Origin: Fragilaria radians
Lineage: Eukaryota; Bacillariophyta; Fragilariophyceae; Fragilariales; Fragilariaceae
Assembly: GCA_900642245.1 (NCBI GenBank)
Contig: CAAAJI010000055.1
Coordinates: 230,941-262,110 of the forward strand
DNA: 31,170 bases
Reading direction: 5' to 3'
Shown: positions 21,255 through 30,022 of the stretch, piece by piece
Layout: the number at the start of each line of letters is the position of its first letter
How positions within the stretch are numbered: the first letter of the stretch is position 1
The notes under the pieces: model-generated
Databases searched by the model: none
Told to the model about the DNA's origin: nothing
The model's input: only the letters and a program-made list of their open reading frames with translations
Translations under genes and position numbers: made by a program

Positions 21255-22550
21255 TTAATCTGAATTCTTTCACTCTTTAAATTCAGGAATTCAAAAGTTT
21301 AAAGATCAACCTTTTGAGTGTTCAGAAATGCCATTTTTATAATTTAGAGCAGAATTTGTATTCAAACAGGCAAGAACACTGTTCCATATAATCTTCCTGC
21401 AAACAGGTTGTAGATCATTCCCTTGCTACTCAAATTCAAAACCTGATAAATACGTAAGGATGAAATAGGTATTGTTCACCGGTTGCTCTAAGCAAGTATT
21501 CCAACCGTGCATGTATGTTTTGTCTTTGAGGTAACAAATTTTCTTCCCAGCTTGCACAGGCGCTTTGCATCAAAATTGGAATTTCTGAGCATCTTCTGTC
21601 ATCTGATACTGTCTCGGTTTTTGATGCATGACATTCATGACAAAAGCACAGAATTTTCGAAACAGCACTCTCTATGGGGTACAGCTAGTAAATCGAAATG
21701 GATGCTGAAATCTTGGGCAATACTCCAGAGATTCATCCTTAGACAATATATGATCTGTGACAAAACTTCAAAAAGCAATATCCCTTGTTTCTTTTGCTGC
21801 TTAGCCTCAAAAGATTCAGGTCTAGGTAATTTGAGAAGTTTTCAAATGATAGTTTGAGGAGTTTTCAAATGATTGTTTGAGGAGGTTAATATTCGGACTC
21901 TTACTAGGAGTCATTCAGTATCTATTCATTGAATGTGTATACGATACTGTATAAAGACGATAGATCAAAGGTCCCTTTCTTTTTCATTGGTGAAACCTCA
22001 AATAGGGAAATAAAAAGTATTTCTACAAGATGTCATTTTCAGGAAGTTCTACATCCTCGGATTTCAATGTACTTTTTTAGATTGTAGTCAAATTAGGATA
22101 GTGTCAACCGTATCTGTGTGTTGTGATTAGGCTTCATTTACAACATTTAATTCTTAGTCTCTAAGATTGTTATCAATCCACTGATATAATTCTCAAATCA
22201 TCAACACATGGAAAGTAGAAAATGTCAGGAATTGGGGTGCCTGGCTCTATGACAAATTGGAAGCTTCCACTTCACACTCCTTCTTCACCTTGAAATTCTA
22301 AGGTGTCTCCAATAAATACAGGTATATCAATAAGCTGAGACATTTGCATGCTAAAATCAATGTATTAATGGCACTTATCTGTTTTGTCTTACAGTCATTT
22401 CTCATTGATCTTCAGCCATAACATCATCAAACATGTGAAAAATTTAAGGTCATTTTTGCCTATTCAATGTTTTAGAAGTTTGACTCCATGCACAATCATA
22501 TTTTTTCTCTTCTGATAACTCGTTAGTTCTAAGTGACACTCTCAAACACT
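21255..22550. other. 3' part of duplicated unit A
   Basis: This aligns with sequence after paralogue B: GATTTGCATCAAAATTGG-like and CATCTGATACTGT stretches are shared. A 116-codon open frame at 21507-21857 begins with GTG and is not conserved in unit B, so it is not called. TTTTCAAATGATAGTTTGAG is repeated as TTTTCAAATGATTGTTTGAG at 21839-21880. Confidence 0.5.
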
Positions 22551-22745
22551 CTATCGAAGGCTCAGACCACTTTCGACTTCATCCGTAGGTCTCATAATTT
22601 TCAATTGTGGGAATCCTGGAGTAGTGCAACTCTGCATACATAATTCTTCCAAATATTCTGGAAACTTTCGATGTTTTTTACATGGAATACAATTTTTTAT
22701 GGACTTTTGAATGCCTAATTTATCTTTGAATAATCCAGTTAGCAT
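22551..22745 (-). pseudogene. Possible small coding remnant between the duplicated units
   Basis: From an ATG at 22745 a 64-codon frame reads, among others, KNCIPCKKHRKFPEYLEELC and ends TDEVESGLSLR. Four Cys and a mixed charged composition look more protein-like than the surroundings. It lies downstream, on the same strand, of the minus-strand debris in unit B, so it may be another piece of that old gene. No family recognised. Confidence 0.22.
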
Positions 22746-23189
22746 TGTTTGTTCAATGTCCTAAAAGCTGCGTCAATATGTCTAGCAGCATGACACGTGA
22801 CGTACTCTAGATTTGGTAAGTGAACAAGATCTGATAATATTGTGATAAATTCCACTAGATTTAAACCCCATTACCCCCGAGCAGGTTTCATGAGAGGAAA
22901 TTTTTCCTCCTTCCATGTGTTGTTTAATATCATCAATATCTCTCCCCCCCCACCTTCAATATGACCAGCTCTTAATTGCTATTGATTGTTTCAAGTGTAC
23001 ATAAATATCTTTGGTTCAGAAATCAATCAACAATATGCTGCTGGAAACCTGTTCCCCCATGATGATTGATAGATTATTCTTTACGCACTCCAAGAGGGCA
23101 TGGTTTTGTGACACAAGTACATGGTTGGATTTGAAACGAACCAGAAGGACAGTGGATGGAAAATCATGAGTTGCAATATACGCACTTAC

Positions 23190-23416
23190 CTTTGATATCA
23201 GGATTTTGGTGTGAGGGGTAGTACCTTTCCATCCATTGTTGGAACTAAATAGAACCGGCTGTCAAGTTTTGGAAGGTAGTAATTAATTTGACAGAGCTTA
23301 AGAGATGACCCTTGCAACACCATCCTGCCTGAACCATATGTAATCTGTGATGTTGTATTTGTAATATTTATTTTGTCAATCAGAGTTCCATATTGGATCC
23401 AAAAGGCAACTTTCAA
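23190..23416 (-). pseudogene. Minus-strand coding debris, unit B
   Basis: From an ATG at 23416 the minus strand reads MKVAFWIQYGTLIDKINITN and stays open for 72 codons, past the donor position. The homologous last segment before the donor (TKILISK|GTAAGT, exon end at 23190) is in another frame, so the copy is frame-shifted relative to the conserved reading. The counterpart in unit A is more damaged. Possibly an exon of a gene lost after the duplication. Confidence 0.3.
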
Positions 23417-23632
23417 ACAGATTTCAATGATTGCGTATTTCCATCACTGAATGATTCTAATGCTTTCTTCATGCCGTTTACATTTATGAGAATTTAGGCC
23501 GCTGCTCCAGAGTCTCTATTTTTAATTAAATTTCATTCAGTACACTTTTAGGGTCTTGATTGCTTTATGAACTCATGACTAGAAATTCAGTAATATTATC
23601 TGCATGTCACAATAATTACATTCATTGTACTA

Positions 23633-23851
23633 GTGTACATTTGCAAAGTAGTACAATTAGAGCAATTCTCTACCCCTTCAGTTGCTGTTGGGAACACCTT
23701 TTTCCTTCTCACGGACAAATTATATGAACTTGCCATTATTGGGTTTGAGGTTTTTCCTCCCACCGCTACATATAGAGCAGAACGTATCGAAATAGTTTTC
23801 CATATTTTTGCGGACTTGGCAAATGTTTGCAATAAAGTGAGTTTTTTGTAA
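23633..23851 (+). other. Open frame in sequence present only in unit B
   Basis: A 72-codon plus-strand frame from a TG-type start reads TPSVAVGNTFFLLTDKLYEL and ends IFADLANVCNKVSFL. A donor-like AAA|GTGAGT at about 23837 and an acceptor-like TTGATTTCAG near 23905 flank about 70 bases. Beyond the acceptor another frame is open to 24094. Most of this lies in the block missing from unit A. It may be a small inserted or formerly coding segment; it is not called as a gene. The overlapping 150-codon minus-strand frame (23596-24048) is equally unproven. Confidence 0.2.
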
Positions 23852-24380
23852 CATAGACGTTTATGCGTTGCAAAATACATACAACACGTTACTGTTGATT
23901 TCAGCCTCATGTCTTGGGGGGTCATTAGCCGAAGGATGCAGCGCAAGACATATTTGGACAGCAAACTTTTAACCCAAGTAAAGTGCAAAATGTTTTTGCG
24001 CAGGATTTTCATTAAACCACCATTTAATTGGTTCAATTTGTCCTGCATTTGGTTGCAGGAGCATTCTTTGTTATCAATTGAGTCAAAATATTGAATTGTA
24101 AAGTTGATACAGGATTTTGCTTACGTCATTATTTCATAGTGTAGCGTTGTAGTATCTAGGATTACTAGTAGTTGCTAAATTATTTGTAAGCAATCTTTGT
24201 GGCTGATTGTAACAATCTACCTGTTGCATTTTTTTGTCGTTCGAAAAATTTATGTGCTTTTCATTAGCACGGCAGGAGGAATGAAAGGTAAAGATATACT
24301 TAGAATTCCAAAATTAAGGGGTATCAGAATTTCTCGCTGAAAACTCCTCTAATAAAACACACATACAGTGCGTGATACGT

Positions 24381-24504
24381 GATAACTATTGGTTGTATTT
24401 CAGAACCAGCATCGACTATTCGTTAAAAAAAATCATATTACGTTTTCCACAATTCCAGTACATGAATTATCTGCAACCAGAGTCGAATTTCTCTGGTTGT
24501 TGAA
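24381..24504 (+). promoter_or_regulatory. Conserved 5' block upstream of the unit B gene
   Basis: This matches 19576-19688 with small indels. An in-frame TGA at 24463-24465, fourteen codons before the ATG, shows that the block is not translated as an N-terminal extension here, which supports the downstream ATG as the start in both copies. Confidence 0.4.
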
Positions 24505-26028
24505 ATGGAGGGTCGTACAAGTGAAGAAAAAAAACGTTGTGGAAATCCTCATGATTCAAAGTGCATTTCAAGAAAGAGACAACGTTCTAAACTGTCTCGG
24601 AAAAGCGAGCGCACCAGTCCCATATCAACTGAAAATTCTAATGACATAATTCAAGGTCATGAGTCGGAGACGCAATCTCAAAAAAATCCCTACAAATGTA
24701 CTCACACTGCAAATGACTTAAGAGGAAGAGTAACTTCGAAAGCAAGAGATCCCCTTTCAGAGCATTATTCGAATACTGAAAGCTACGCAGTCGATGCCAA
24801 AAGCCTTTTGAGCACTGCCTCCATCAATGATCAGCAAGATACATGTTGCCACACCAAAAGCTTCGAAGATACCACAAAAGATTTAAGTGAAAAACAAGCC
24901 TTACCCTTCCTATCGATAGAAGTCGGAGAGCCCTTGCCTCTCGTAACGTCTACAGAAAATTTGCTTGATCCTACGCGAGACTTTCAACAGCTCACTTCAC
25001 CTTTTGAACATGTAACGTTGAATTCATTAAATCCTTTTCCTATCTCCTTGCCACCCACCCCTTCGCTTTTCCCGGAGCTTCCTTTAGAGGATATAGCGAG
25101 GTCATCAAATAACCTTTTGTCACTTTCAGCAGTTGGACGTTTAATCGCACCAAATCCCTTTGCTCACCATACATTGGCTCAAAACATTATGCATAGTCCT
25201 CCAATGTCACCATTCTCATTCCCCTTTGTTCCACCTTTTCGACACATAAATAGCCCTCTTTGGTCAGATACACATGCATTTCTAAGATCAAGCCAAGTAC
25301 CAGCATTTAAATTGTTAAATAGGATACTTATACCTCCTGGGATTGCCACCAGGGGAAACCAAGCAGGTTTTATTCCGAATCAAGACTTACTAGTCAGGGG
25401 GAATATTGATGATAATGCTGCATTGAATGGTACACGCCACAATTCAAATATTCCTAATCTGGAGTCGCTCTCTGTTCATAGATCTCTACATCCCTTGTTT
25501 GGGGTTGAGTCCCTTGGAGCTGGAATACCGCGATGCCTTCCCATTTTGCTAGCACTTCCGGAAGACTCAAGAAAGCTCTCGTCACTTCAAGTTTTACTCC
25601 GTCAACAAATCGAAGTTTTTTCTGCAACTGAAGATGACGTACTGACTTATGCAAGAGGACGAAATAAGCCAATCACCTTGAAACAGGTTGGGATTCGTTG
25701 CAGACATTGCGCAAATCTATCCCTGAACAGTAGAAAGAAGGGATCAGTTTACTTTCCTTTTACCTTACTTGGCATTTATCAAGCTGCTCAGAACATGGCT
25801 TCAACACATTTTATCCAAGATAATTGCAATGAGTTTCCACACGAAATAAAATCAAGCATAGTTCGGCGAATGGGATGTAAATCCACACCTGGTTCTGGAA
25901 GAGAGTTTTGGGCCGATGCAGCTCATTCTTTGGGTCTTTTAGATACCGAACGAGGAATAAGATTCATCCGAGATGTTGTTCAAGACAATGAGAGAATGCA
26001 TCAAGAGTTATTTTTCAGATATTGTTAG
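24505..26028 (+). CDS. Cys/His-domain protein, tandem paralogue B (507 aa)
   Basis: This is the paralogue of the gene at 19689, in the same orientation and of the same layout. The basic N-terminus ISRKRQRSKLSRK is followed by a Ser/Pro-rich, probably disordered middle and a C-terminal domain from about residue 368. The domain retains RQQIEVFSATEDDVLTYARG, GIRCRHC (Cys399, Cys402), YFPFTLLGIYQAAQNM, THFIQDNC (His435, Cys441), RRMGCKST and REFWADAAHSLGLLDT. The C-terminal 140 residues differ from A at few positions while the middle has many substitutions and indels, and no stop occurs in either copy. That suggests the domain is under selection in both or has been homogenised. Putative metal ligands are all conserved. 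Function unknown; metal binding is inferred. Confidence 0.85.
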   Translation: MEGRTSEEKKRCGNPHDSKCISRKRQRSKLSRKSERTSPISTENSNDIIQGHESETQSQKNPYKCTHTANDLRGRVTSKARDPLSEHYSNTESYAVDAKSLLSTASINDQQDTCCHTKSFEDTTKDLSEKQALPFLSIEVGEPLPLVTSTENLLDPTRDFQQLTSPFEHVTLNSLNPFPISLPPTPSLFPELPLEDIARSSNNLLSLSAVGRLIAPNPFAHHTLAQNIMHSPPMSPFSFPFVPPFRHINSPLWSDTHAFLRSSQVPAFKLLNRILIPPGIATRGNQAGFIPNQDLLVRGNIDDNAALNGTRHNSNIPNLESLSVHRSLHPLFGVESLGAGIPRCLPILLALPEDSRKLSSLQVLLRQQIEVFSATEDDVLTYARGRNKPITLKQVGIRCRHCANLSLNSRKKGSVYFPFTLLGIYQAAQNMASTHFIQDNCNEFPHEIKSSIVRRMGCKSTPGSGREFWADAAHSLGLLDTERGIRFIRDVVQDNERMHQELFFRYC

Positions 26029-27660
26029 GTTCGCTCTATGAATTTGTGATTTCAAAAGTACATTTCAATCCTTTTGTATGTTTGGAAACGCCAATTTTAA
26101 TATGCAGAGCAGAATATCTATGCAAACCGCCAAGAAACTGTTCAAGCTAATCTTCCAGCCAACAACAGGTTGGTAGATAATTTTCGTACTTCTCAATCTA
26201 TGTGTAATATCTTTGATACTCACACAGCAGTAGCCAATGCAAAACCTGATAAGTACTATAATATGGATTAGGCATTGTTTACAGGTTGTTGGAAGCATTA
26301 TTGCAAGTATGGCAACTGTACATGTGTATGTTGTCTTTGATATAACAGTTTTCTAGCTTGCATGATGTTTTGCATCAAAATTGGCAATTCTGAAGATACT
26401 CTTGTCATCTGATACTGTGTTGGTTGATGCATGTGAAAATTGATGACATAATCACACAATTTTCAAAACGGGGCTCTCTGCAAACAATATGGAAATCGCC
26501 AGCAAAACTTGTAATTGAGCAATACTCCAGAGATACCTCCTTGGACATGATATGATCTATGACAAAAATAGCAAGTCTCAATATCCCTTATTTTTTGCTA
26601 CTAGATTCCCTGCCATTTTACATAAGAATTTGTGGCATGAAATTTTCACACCAATGTTTCAGCCTTTGTTGAACTTGTTGTGCGTACTTTCTGTAGAATA
26701 GCTGTACCAAAAACAAACAAAGGTAAACTTAATAATTCCAAATACATTGTTGGCTGCGGGCTTTGACATTTGCAAGCAAAAGGATAGTGGTGTTTGGATG
26801 TCAAATTGAACTCTATTGGACAAAAACTTCTTACCTCTCTAAGTATATGACCATTGTTGCTGTCACCTGGTTATAGTGATAAAGTAAGTATCATCGTATG
26901 GCTTTCATGAATCCTTCCACATGTAGCCCTAAATTTGCTTCATTCCAAATTCTTCATTCAATTCTCTATAACATTTTTCATCACAGCAGCGTAGACATGA
27001 GCGATATAAGGTCACCTACATGCCAGACATTGGTGCATTATTTGTCACGCACCTGTTGTAAGTATTTATCTCCAATCCTAATTCTAGATACGAAACTTTT
27101 CTGAGTATCAATGCTTCCTTCTGAGTTCGTCACAAAGCCTTTCATTACATTAAGCTCTAATTTTCTATTCTATTTGTTTCTAAGACATGGTCCCGTTCTT
27201 AAAGCAATGCTTTTAATATCTTTTTAATCCTTTATTTTTTGTGTATTTGTCTTCACACCAAACAGCACAACCTGACAAAACACTAGAATCAAAGGCCATA
27301 TTTATACTTCATGCCGTGATTGCTATGAGGAAGCACTTGTCACTATCATGTTTGATACATTTTATTAGACTTTGACTCTTATACTATGATTGTCACATTC
27401 TTTTTCATTCTTTCTTCACCTTGGAATCAAAAGACTTTGTGAAATGACTGATGCATTGAAATGAAAAGCATTGGACATATTTTCATGTATGAGAAACCAT
27501 TAATCATCACTGTATCTGGCAGATTAAATTCTATCAATGGTCATCCAAACTTAAAAGAGACATCAAATGGACATTTAACCATAGCATCATAAACCCTATG
27601 AAATTTATGAAAAAATTATATATGTTGTAAGCAATATAGTCTAATAATATTATAATAAAT

Positions 27661-27724
27661 TACTAAGGATAAGAGATGTGTGTGTGTGTACCGATATTGG
27701 AGACGTCCAAAGTTATCCTTAGTA
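27661..27724. repeat. 12-base perfect inverted repeat flanking a TG microsatellite
   Basis: TACTAAGGATAA at 27661-27672 and its exact reverse complement TTATCCTTAGTA at 27713-27724 enclose 40 bases containing a (TG)n run. It could be a tiny MITE-like element or a stem-loop. No clear target-site duplication is seen beyond AT-rich flanks. Confidence 0.5.
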
Positions 27725-27903
27725 TAAAGTAAATAATAGTAGAATTAATATTCTTATATTTACTCATCTAAAACTAGAATAGGTCACGTAGGTAACCATT
27801 CTTTCTATACCTTCCACAAATTCAATTAAGACATAATCTTATATGAATTTAGTGATGCTTCATATTGCTTAAAAATAAATAAGATCATTTAACATCTTTT
27901 CAG

Positions 27904-27999
27904 GACCGTCATATCGATACGGTCAGAATAACTATTACAGATTCCTATGTAACAAACAGGAATCTATCACGATTCACGATTGATGGATCTAAGTCGTGA
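27904..27999. repeat. Cluster of perfect stem-loops
   Basis: Three inverted repeats follow each other: GACCGT(9 nt)ACGGTC at 27904-27924; GATTCCT(11 nt)AGGAATC at 27940-27964; and two TCACGA copies (27967-27972, 27974-27979) facing TCGTGA at 27994-27999. Such density within 100 bases stands out from the neighbourhood and may mark a structured RNA, a protein-binding site or an element terminus. Confidence 0.4.
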
Positions 28000-28322
28000 A
28001 ACTAAGATCACAAAGTCTAAATGTTACGTGTTGAATCTAGCTAAAGAGACTACATGGTCAAGGAAACACGTTGCAATTGATTCACAAGAGATCTAGGATA
28101 AAAGTAACTTTTTAGATAAATAATTTACAATTTGAATAAACTCTTGGAGCAGCTTAGAGCACAATTAAGGGACTAATTGTTTCAATATTTGCACATACCA
28201 AGGCATACGATTAACATCAAAGAGAGCAATGAAAGATCAATCGTCACAGCAAATCGTTTTTTCACAATGAGAAAAAAATTAAATAGGAATCTGGTTTAAC
28301 CTAACCGAATTAACTGCAACAT

Positions 28323-28523
28323 CTATGTGTGAACAAGTTCTTTATGATTCGTTTGATTTTTGGGTAAAGATCGTTGAGCGCATCCAGCTATTAATTCTTT
28401 CTTTTTCATATCATCTTTTGATTTCATACAGAACATTTCACATAGTTCCTTCTCGCTATACCCTCCAATGTCTTCATAGAGATCAGAGAAAATAAAAGAT
28501 TCTAAAGGCAACCGTACACACAT
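28323..28523 (-). CDS. Possible short gene or exon, unknown (66 aa)
   Basis: From an ATG at 28523 the frame reads MCVRLPLESFIFSDLYEDIG, then GYSEKELCEMFCMKSKDD and a Lys-rich end. The charged, Cys-containing composition is more protein-like than the flanks. An acceptor-like TTGCCTTTAG lies inside the first codons, so this could instead be the last exon of a spliced gene. No family recognised and no paralogue in the window. Confidence 0.25.
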   Translation of the reverse strand: MCVRLPLESFIFSDLYEDIGGYSEKELCEMFCMKSKDDMKKKELIAGCAQRSLPKNQTNHKELVHT

Positions 28524-29571
28524 GTGAAAAACATACTACCGTATGACGGAATTGAACCGCCCCTAGGCCACTAGCTACGGGTGGTAATTTTAATTCTTGT
28601 AATGAATTTATCAGCATTCCGTATTGGCTGCTTCCTTCACTCTAACACACATGATTAGGGAAGACTGAAACGAAATAGCAATTCTTTTTAGTCCCGCAAA
28701 GAAAGATTTTCAAAATGTTGTAAGACTTTTGGGGCGATTAAAACCTACGACAAGCGAAACAAGTTATACCATATTGCTCGTGGCAGAAACTTATGTTACA
28801 GATAAAAGGCTTACATAGTTCGCGGTTTGATTTTGTATGTTGTAGGATGAATACTGGTTTTTTCAAGTAAAGTTAAGCTTAATGAAAGCGTACAAAGTAA
28901 TCTATTGTAGACAGTAAATGACATGCGTTCTTTTAGTCCAGTCCTTAACATGATATATATGTTATATTGCTGCAGTAACTGTGGTGTGACATTTGAAAGG
29001 CTAATTGAGCTTTCATTTAAGGAATAAGAATTAGAAATTTTCTAAGTGAAGTTTTAACAGTACGAGATAAGCTTTAAGGCATCTGAGTTTAAGGCATGGG
29101 TGTTGTTGAGATTTGAAATGTGGTAAAAAGTAAAGAACAATATGTTTGTCCTAAAGTACACGCTCCAAGCATTTTCAATAAAGATAAAAATAACCGCGAC
29201 TTAAACACAGAAACATTTCGCATAGATCATAGGCTAGTTTCCATTTTGATTCTTACGATTGTATCGATTGTGGTGTCTATAATGATTTGAAAATCCAAGG
29301 TTAGAAATCATTTTGAGGTATATTGTAATAGTTTAGGGCTCGAGTTTCTCAAAAAGGTAATAACCATATTTTAGGGCTCGAGGTTTGGCCGGAAATTTGG
29401 TTTAAAAGGTTTTGTTTGGCTGTTTCTGTAGTCGAAGATCAATGACCGCTTACAAACAATTACTGACTCGCTGCATAAATATTCTGCGACTATCAAAACC
29501 AGCTTAGGCTGGTTCAAAACAAGTTTTTCATTATTCTACCATGTAAAATAACTGAGGGAAGTGAGTGAGAG
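28524..29571. other. Gene-poor interval
   Basis: No supported gene. AACCAGC(TTAG)GCTGGTT at 29497-29514 is a perfect 7-base hairpin about 60 bases before the truncated gene copy. TTAGGGCTCGAG occurs twice, near 29333 and 29372. Confidence 0.5.
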
Positions 29572-29803
29572 ATGAAGTCATGTAACGCTCATGGAAATCC
29601 AGAAAAAGTGTGTGGCGACGATGCTCATAATTCAAGGAAGAGACAACTCTCCAAAATATCTGTTGATATCGATCGTCCTAATCCCAACACTGGTGAACTG
29701 CTACAAGGTCAAGAGTCGAAAAAAACCATGAAAAATCTGCCTTAACCTGTAGGATTAAAGGAGAAAGTAAAGGAGTTATAAAAGCACGATAAAACAGAAA
29801 TTA
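29572..29803 (+). pseudogene. Truncated third copy of the Cys/His-domain gene (N-terminal part only)
   Basis: From an ATG at 29572 a 57-codon frame ends at TAA 29743-29745. It contains SRKRQLSKISVDIDRPNPNT and then QGQESKKTMKNLP. These align without large gaps to SRKRQRSKLSVKIKRPRPTS and QGHETKKPSQKLP of paralogue A, and less well to B. Nucleotide similarity seems to continue past the stop to about 29790 (GGAGAAAGTAA and AAAGCACGA against the GGAAGAGTAA and AAAGCAAGA of B). The Ser/Pro-rich middle and the Cys/His domain are absent: retroelement sequence follows instead. It is a pseudogene unless a 57-residue product is made. Confidence 0.7.
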
Positions 29804-30001
29804 TGAGAATTAGTAATTATTCTAGATTCTTAGAATAAAGAAGATTCTTACTGGAGGAATCTTACTGATTTTTTCAACAAGAATCCACTACTGTTCCTAT
29901 TATAAAAAGGAGAACTCATAACGGTTGTCTTCCTTATATATTAAAGAGGAACTTACAATTAGAAGTCTCTCTCTAAAACCCTAGTTTCTAAATAAGAAAC
30001 A
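29804..30001 (-). repeat. Candidate 3' LTR of the Ty3/gypsy element
   Basis: Read on the element's strand (minus) the segment begins TGTTTCTTATTTAG and ends TAATTCTCA, giving TG...CA termini. It contains a TATA-like AATATATAAGG and repeated GAATCTT/AAGATTC motifs. It starts right after the pol-derived frame ends and before the truncated gene copy. Only one LTR is inside the window, so the exact limits and the target-site duplication cannot be verified; the left limit might lie some 15 bases further right. Confidence 0.4.
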
Positions 30002-30022
30002 TAGTAAAATGATGTTTTATAT

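Larger units (their letters stand above)
18500..22450. repeat. Segmental tandem duplication, unit A
   Basis: This unit aligns by eye with unit B at 23125-27610. Landmarks from left to right: CTTACCTTTG at 18578 and 23185; GTTGGATC against ATTGGATC in the stretch that reads TTTGATCC-like; GCTCCAGACTCTCTATTTT and GCTCCAGAGTCTCTATTTTT; GACAGCAAACTTT; the whole gene at 19689 against 24505; CATCTGATACTGT; and CAATATCCCTT. The match is firm to about 21830 and weak beyond. The offset grows from about 4.6 to 5.1 kb because unit B carries net extra sequence. Each unit includes a degenerate minus-strand piece and one intact plus-strand gene. Confidence 0.75.
23125..27610. repeat. Segmental tandem duplication, unit B
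   Basis: Counterpart of unit A; both lie in the same orientation, separated by about 0.6 kb. Relative to A it contains an extra block of roughly 250 bases near 23695-23945. The downstream match (CATTCTTTCTTCACCTTGGA against CTCCTTCTTCACCTTGAAAT) continues weakly to about 27610. Confidence 0.7.
26029..28322. other. Non-coding interval after paralogue B
   Basis: The left half is the 3' part of duplicated unit B. A 68-codon frame at 26898-27104 and a 77-codon antisense frame at 26065-26298 have ordinary AT-rich composition and are not called. The right part, from 27661, is rich in inverted repeats and is listed separately. Confidence 0.5.

Noticed and set aside
21507..21857. 116-codon plus-strand frame after paralogue A
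   Set aside because: It starts with GTG, and homologous DNA in unit B does not keep the frame, so it is not under coding selection.
23596..24048. 150-codon minus-strand ORF in unit B
   Set aside because: It has an ATG, but no motif, is absent as a frame from unit A, and overlaps an equally plausible plus-strand frame.
28535..28600. tRNA-like boxes on the minus strand (TAGCTAGTGG and GGTTCAATTCC)
   Set aside because: A T-arm-like stem forms, but the two boxes are only about 20 bases apart and no matching acceptor or anticodon arms are seen.
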